From assembly GCA_026983735.1 (NCBI GenBank), contig JALSTN010000194.1:1-48620 (forward strand): 48,620 nt of DNA, in the 5' to 3' direction. This document shows, piece after piece, positions 46,001 through 48,620 of this stretch (within the stretch, counting starts at the first letter, position 1; each line of letters starts with the position of its first letter). This stretch comes from Saprospiraceae bacterium (GTDB taxonomy: Bacteria; Bacteroidota; Bacteroidia; Chitinophagales; Saprospiraceae). The notes beneath the pieces were generated by a model. That model saw nothing but the letters and a program-made list of their open reading frames with translations. It was not told where the DNA came from and did no database searches. A program made the translations under genes and the position numbers.

Positions 46001-46676
46001 AGTTGAAGACACCGGAGTTGGTATTCCTGCGAATAAATTGAATGCGGTATTCCTCAGTTTTGAACAAATTGTACAGGCGAACTCCACTAAGTCATACATT
46101 AATAGAGGTACCGGGCTAGGGTTGTCCATTTCCAAGGAGATAGTAGAGCTTCAAGGTGGAAATATCGGTGTTCGATCAACTGTCGGAGTGGGTTCTACAT
46201 TCTTTTTTAATATTCCGTATGAAAAGTCTAACCAAGAGAGTAATTCAGCCCTTAAAGATAAAGAAGCTTTTTTTTCATTCCCGTCAGGATTAAACCTATT
46301 AATTGTCGAGGATAATGAGATTAACCAATTTTTAATAATAGAACTGCTGAAAAGTAAGCTGATCAACCCAAATATCTCTATTGCTGAAAATGGTAGAAGC
46401 GCCTTGGAGATGATTCAACTCAATAAGTATGACCTTATTCTAATGGATGTCCGTATGCCACGAATGAATGGATTGGAAGCCACTCGGATTATTAGAAGTA
46501 TGTCGGGTTCATACTTTAAAAATATCCCAATACTTGGACTTTCAGCAAATGCTATCCCATCTCAAATAGAAGAATGCCTTAAGGCTGGGATGAATGATTG
46601 TTCTACTAAACCAATCAAAGCAGATATTTTGTTTGAAAAAATGAAAATACTACTTAAGAATAAGGAAGGTGTATAA
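43071..46676 (+). CDS. Hybrid sensor histidine kinase with two-component-regulator propeller
   Basis: This 1201-aa protein has a signal peptide (1-30), then a large periplasmic sensor of propeller repeats (about 36-690; units such as GYMWFSTMNGLGKYDG, GQLWIGSYNGLYIF and DSLIWIGTTGGMVRY) and a Y_Y_Y-like domain (about 700-775). One membrane segment (about 784-808) leads to a HisKA domain with H831 in SHEIRTPMNG. The HATPase (about 935-1045) has NLVGNAVKF (N box), EDTGVGIP and GTGLGLSI; the receiver (about 1075-1195) has D1126 in LILMDVRMP. The usual C-terminal AraC domain of propeller kinases is absent; here the output goes through the separate HPt and probably the OmpR-type regulator next door. 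The sensed ligand is unknown. Confidence 0.95.
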   Translation: MCRGNRVSFIKVFCFLVVISMAFVVPRLNAQYKKEIFFKLGVRDGLPQTHVFSIDTDRKGYMWFSTMNGLGKYDGFKFVNYYHDSSDSSSLSSSFCYQFFESANGQTYVATTNGLNIMTDRVHGKFKNFKHNPNDKNSISNNSVRGIIDGPDGKVYVLTGKGIDLFDPYTNTFTHYLHPMFGTDRHSPCIYRDSNGDVWAGSVNGLYQLNKKEGNLNFYPLKRQNGSFVQINEILQDHSGQLWIGSYNGLYIFNTQNHQFIHYDLDIEDILGVNAFIEWKKGQLYIGTYNLGVLVLDTKTKKLIDQFNYLPENPEGLDDSNVYSMNTDRFNNLWIGLFKGVNVLLNNPSKFKQYILTPGKGNPKNTVVRILAGQDSSVWLSTMNGNFATNFKEDFLQPVLRENTSSPSYVAITSLDKDKNKNSWFCVKKSGLFKMEKGAPIYRNIENGAFFKHRHLYSIRIDRHNDSLIWIGTTGGMVRYNIFTRDTLWYYPKRINATAYSNYTMSVSQDDDGTIWYGNSNSIYHLDPSKDKTQVYHNKTGDSLSYHGGGVYNFQFTNDRIYIGGTHAFSYFDRQKGIFNNFPKGKPPYIGGSTGILLDQEGDVWMCAGKGIVQYVPDLDTFKQYEIIYENVGVITFSFYRTKDGKLLFGGFNGILEVDPFHIKKDTIPPKLVLSEVSIMKQPKHFNKEIEYVSQVDLEKKESALIELSFTSLNDISQRGIHYFYSLSSSKNNEWIDNGTDKTAVFTNLPPGRYDFQVKAVNSDGIQSENVLHVGINIKQSPQYYLWLSLGVIAFGLIGVLLYIIRAHTIKLKAERKASLYKSKFLANMSHEIRTPMNGILGLNKLMLKTELNEKQHRYVSAINLSCENLLLIINDILDQAKIESGKLTIQYEEFNWYSIIEQVGAIFGPKIKEKKLFFKVEIDDELYKLVKGDGTRLYQVLSNLVGNAVKFTDQGGVTIRVSLNSEEDNKYNLRFEVEDTGVGIPANKLNAVFLSFEQIVQANSTKSYINRGTGLGLSISKEIVELQGGNIGVRSTVGVGSTFFFNIPYEKSNQESNSALKDKEAFFSFPSGLNLLIVEDNEINQFLIIELLKSKLINPNISIAENGRSALEMIQLNKYDLILMDVRMPRMNGLEATRIIRSMSGSYFKNIPILGLSANAIPSQIEECLKAGMNDCSTKPIKADILFEKMKILLKNKEGV

Positions 46677-46810
46677 TGAACGATGAGATATTTCTGTTCG
46701 AAAACTATCTCACTAAGTAATAGATACCCTAAAAGCTAATACATTCAACAACAATGCAAATAATTCCAAGAATTAACAATTGAGGAGAGTAATACTGAAA
46801 AGGATGAGAA

Positions 46811-47509
46811 TCATTTTACGACGAGTTGATAACCGCTTCCATGAATATTGAGGATCTCTATATCTTGGGAATCATTAAAAAAATTTCTAAGCTTACTTAT
46901 GTAAACATTCAAACTCCTAGATTTAAAGTTGTGCTGATCTCCCCAAATCTGATTTAATGCTTGTTCTCTTAGAATTATCCCATTTGAAGACTCGCAAAAC
47001 ATTTGGAGAAGCTTTGTCTCTATTGAACTGAGACAAATAACTGAATCAGTTGTAGTGAGTTTTCGTGTATTTGCGTTAAACTGATATATTCCAATTTGAT
47101 ATAGATTTGTTGATGTATTTAAAAATTGGGTTGGTTTTGCTCTCTTTAGAATTATATTTACCCTTAGCAAAAGTTCTTTCATGCTAAATGGTTTGATGAT
47201 ATAATCCTCCGCTCCGATTTCGAGTCCTTTAATTCTATCCGCCTGTCCACTTAAGCTTGTTAAAAAAAGGAAAGGAATTTCTGTGTTGTACATTTGGATT
47301 TCTTTGGCAAGTTCATGACCATTTTTCATGGGCATTACAACATCAAAAATACAAAGATCAAAGCCCTCAGATTTAAAAGCTGATAAAGCGTCAAATGCAT
47401 TGTGTAACAAGGTGCACTCATACCCATTTTCCTCTAAATACTCCTTAAGTAAAGGACTTATTGTCTTATCGTCATCGACTATAAGAATCCTGTTTTTCTG
47501 TACATTCAT
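46811..47509 (-). CDS. OmpR/PhoB-family response regulator
   Basis: This 232-aa regulator has a receiver domain (about 5-120) with the acidic pocket VDDDK (D12-D14), phosphoacceptor D56 in CIFDVVMP, T84-S85 and conserved K106 in YIIKPFS. The C-terminal winged helix (about 135-232) has the recognition segment SRSLNVYISKLR and the wing LNIHGSGYQL. It is convergent with the hybrid kinase gene, 134 bases away, and is the only DNA-binding output domain in the neighbourhood, so it is the candidate end of the HPt phosphorelay. The surface-protein genes upstream are the plausible targets; that is inference. Confidence 0.93.
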   Translation of the reverse strand: MNVQKNRILIVDDDKTISPLLKEYLEENGYECTLLHNAFDALSAFKSEGFDLCIFDVVMPMKNGHELAKEIQMYNTEIPFLFLTSLSGQADRIKGLEIGAEDYIIKPFSMKELLLRVNIILKRAKPTQFLNTSTNLYQIGIYQFNANTRKLTTTDSVICLSSIETKLLQMFCESSNGIILREQALNQIWGDQHNFKSRSLNVYISKLRNFFNDSQDIEILNIHGSGYQLVVK

Positions 47510-47543
47510 GATAATTTAACTTAAAGAAGTAAATTTTAATCTA

Positions 47544-47551
47544 CAAATGTA
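47544..47551 (-). promoter_or_regulatory. -7 box of the response-regulator gene
   Basis: On the minus strand this reads TACATTTG, an exact TAnnTTTG match about 35 nt before the ATG. No TTG lies 19-21 nt upstream, so only the -7 element is supported. Confidence 0.45.
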
Positions 47552-47862
47552 TGAATAAATATTGCATTTATCATATACCTCCTCTAAAGTGTGACAATAC
47601 TAGTTTAAAAAACGGTGAATTAGACAAGCTAATGTAAAGAATATCTTCAACCTTAAAAAATTATTTTTGTCATTCAATAGTATTTACTTTTATCCTGTTT
47701 GGATTAGTCATAAGTTTGTTCTTTGATAGGGTCGTTTATCTTCACAACCCGCACTTCTAATATAGTACTCTCGTGTCCTGATCTATTAAATCGCCCCAAC
47801 CATATTTATGCAATTGATACAGACTCGAAGGTGTAGAGTTAAAGGATAGCCCGCAAAATAAA

Positions 47863-47890
47863 AAAAGCCACTTCAAAAGAAGTGGCTTTT
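47863..47890 (-). terminator. Intrinsic terminator of tRNA-Asn
   Basis: On the minus strand AAGCCACTTC pairs with GAAGTGGCTT around TTTT (47865-47888), extended by A/T pairs, and is followed by a T tract running to about 47852. It lies 7 bases beyond the tRNA 3' end. Confidence 0.92.
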
Positions 47891-47896
47891 CCTACG

Positions 47897-47970
47897 CGCC
47901 CCCTCAAGGACTTGAACCTTGGACCTACGGATTAACAGTCCGGCGCTCTAACCAACTGAGCTAAGGAGGC
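47897..47970 (-). tRNA. tRNA-Asn (anticodon GTT)
   Basis: The 74-nt minus-strand sequence folds as a complete cloverleaf. The acceptor stem GCCTCCT pairs with AGGGGGC (one G-T), the D arm is GCTC/GAGC with AGTTGGTTA, and the anticodon stem CCGGA/TCCGT has a G-rich closing and loop CTGTTAA with GTT. The T arm is CAAGG/CCTTG with TTCAAGT. The discriminator base is G. No CCA is encoded. Confidence 0.95.
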
Positions 47971-48053
47971 AATTAAGTGGGTAGAAAGATATTTATATGT
48001 GAAGTGAGAACACTTCATTACCTCTCATCCCACTCAAAGCGGGGGCAAAAGTA
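47971..48053 (-). promoter_or_regulatory. tRNA promoter box and structured pre-tRNA leader
   Basis: On the minus strand TACTTTTG (48046-48053) is an exact TAnnTTTG box; no TTG was found at the usual spacing. The 5' leader between it and the tRNA folds: TGAAGTG/CACTTCA (48000-48006 with 48011-48017) and an outer AGTGGG/CCCACT pair (47976-47981 with 48029-48034). This may matter for RNase P processing. Confidence 0.5.
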
Positions 48054-48112
48054 ATAAGAATTCAAAATTTAGTATAATCTTTGCGTGATTTTTTAATAAA
48101 AAAATAAAAAGT

Positions 48113-48620
48113 ATGAGTTTGTTGACAGTAGGGACAATGGCCTTTGATACGGTTGAGACCCGATATGGTAGAGCAGAGAGAATTATTGGAGGCGCATGTA
48201 CCTACAATGCTTGGGCTGCCTCCTATTTTACAGAAGACACCCGGATCGTATCCATTATCGGAGAGGACTTTCCGGAAGAAGAACTTCAGCTTCTTCATGA
48301 TAGAGGAGGAGATACACAAGGGGTTAAGAAAATTCCGGGAGGAAAGTCCTTCTTTTGGGAAGGGAAGTACCACTCCGACATGATTGGGCGAGATACTTTG
48401 ACAACAGACCTTAATGTCCTGGCTGACTTTGATCCCGTATTGCCGGAATCCTATCGAGATTCCGCTTTCATCATGTTGGGGAACCTCACACCCGATATCC
48501 AATTGAAAGTTTTAAATCAAATCAAGGGAAAGCCGGCCCTTAGCGTTCTTGACACGATGGACTTTTGGATAAATAGCGCTAGAGATACCCTTATGGAAGT
48601 CATTTCCAAGGTCGATGTTC
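48113..48620 (+). CDS. PfkB-family carbohydrate/nucleoside kinase, N-terminal part
   Basis: An ATG at 48113 opens a frame that runs to the window end without a stop (169 codons visible). MSLLTVGTMAFDTVET matches the N-terminal strand of ribokinase-fold kinases, and IIGGACTYNAWAASYF carries the conserved substrate-contacting GG(A/S)xxN motif. VSIIGEDFP is the GxD strand, and FIMLGNLTPDIQ and LDTMDFW are the lid and central-sheet segments of the family. The C-terminal DTxGAGD catalytic motif is outside the window. It is divergent from the tRNA. The substrate cannot be assigned. Confidence 0.85.
   Translation, partial: MSLLTVGTMAFDTVETRYGRAERIIGGACTYNAWAASYFTEDTRIVSIIGEDFPEEELQLLHDRGGDTQGVKKIPGGKSFFWEGKYHSDMIGRDTLTTDLNVLADFDPVLPESYRDSAFIMLGNLTPDIQLKVLNQIKGKPALSVLDTMDFWINSARDTLMEVISKVDV

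Larger units (their letters stand above)
47510..47896. other. 387-bp intergenic region holding a terminator and a -7 box
   Basis: Between the regulator and the tRNA (both minus strand), this region contains the regulator's -7 box near 47544-47551 and the tRNA terminator near 47863-47890. The remaining AT-rich sequence shows nothing else. Confidence 0.45.

Noticed and set aside
48073-48084. TATAATCTTTGC as promoter of the PfkB gene
   Set aside because: It has an extra base compared with TAnnTTTG and no TTG at the correct spacing, so it is too weak to list as a feature.

Overview
The window is a stretch of a Bacteroidetes (Bacteroidota) chromosome, most like a Saprospiria/Chitinophaga-type environmental member. 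The evidence is a TonB-dependent receptor with a carboxypeptidase-regulatory-like N-terminus, a type IX secretion (T9SS) C-terminal sorting domain with SprB-like repeats, a TANFOR-like secreted protein, a hybrid kinase with a two-component-regulator propeller, no obvious Shine-Dalgarno sequences, and several promoters of the TTG-N19/20-TAnnTTTG type. No plasmid, phage or CRISPR signature was seen. Both window edges cut genes: a PD-(D/E)XK/AAA-ATPase-like protein on the left and a PfkB-family kinase on the right.

Region 1 (1-15.2 kb) is mixed housekeeping and envelope content. It holds an ECF sigma factor translationally coupled to a membrane-anchored protein with a beta-barrel-like C-terminus, a fused MsrB-MsrA lipoprotein, a TonB-dependent receptor with a beta-helix-like lipoprotein upstream on the same strand, and a double spondin-domain lipoprotein. 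It continues with an arsenite methyltransferase (ArsM) behind an ArsR-like palindrome, a PAP2 phosphatase, a small membrane protein and a Na+-coupled dicarboxylate/amino-acid symporter. The last two genes share a nearly identical 79-nt 5' leader with a conserved hairpin at identical distance from each start codon; the first copy is preceded by a canonical promoter, a four-codon ORF and a long hairpin. This looks like an undescribed cis-regulatory element.

Region 2 (15.3-25.6 kb, all minus strand) is genome defence and DNA repair. Downstream of sbcD-sbcC lies a compact four-gene operon: two adenine-methylase-like proteins, a DUF1016-type PD-(D/E)XK nuclease and a GIY-YIG/superfamily-2 helicase fusion. 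In the two methylase-like proteins the textbook SAM-binding and catalytic motifs are split between the two polypeptides. The operon looks like a non-canonical restriction-modification system.

Region 3 (25.9-29.3 kb) holds an orphan 416-aa protein, a class I methyltransferase and three head-to-tail copies of a 304-bp element. The element has 14-bp terminal inverted repeats and a nested rod-like internal hairpin, so it is MITE-like or a structured-RNA repeat.

Region 4 (29.5-47.5 kb) reads as one AT-rich surface-protein locus: an 1898-aa TANFOR-like secreted protein, a flavin halogenase-like enzyme, a fibronectin-III protein, an outer-membrane beta-barrel and a T9SS-sorted SprB-repeat protein. 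These are followed by the parts of a phosphorelay: a stand-alone HPt protein, a hybrid sensor kinase and a convergent OmpR-type regulator. I infer that the phosphorelay controls or senses the surface locus. The window ends with a tRNA-Asn and the start of a PfkB kinase gene.
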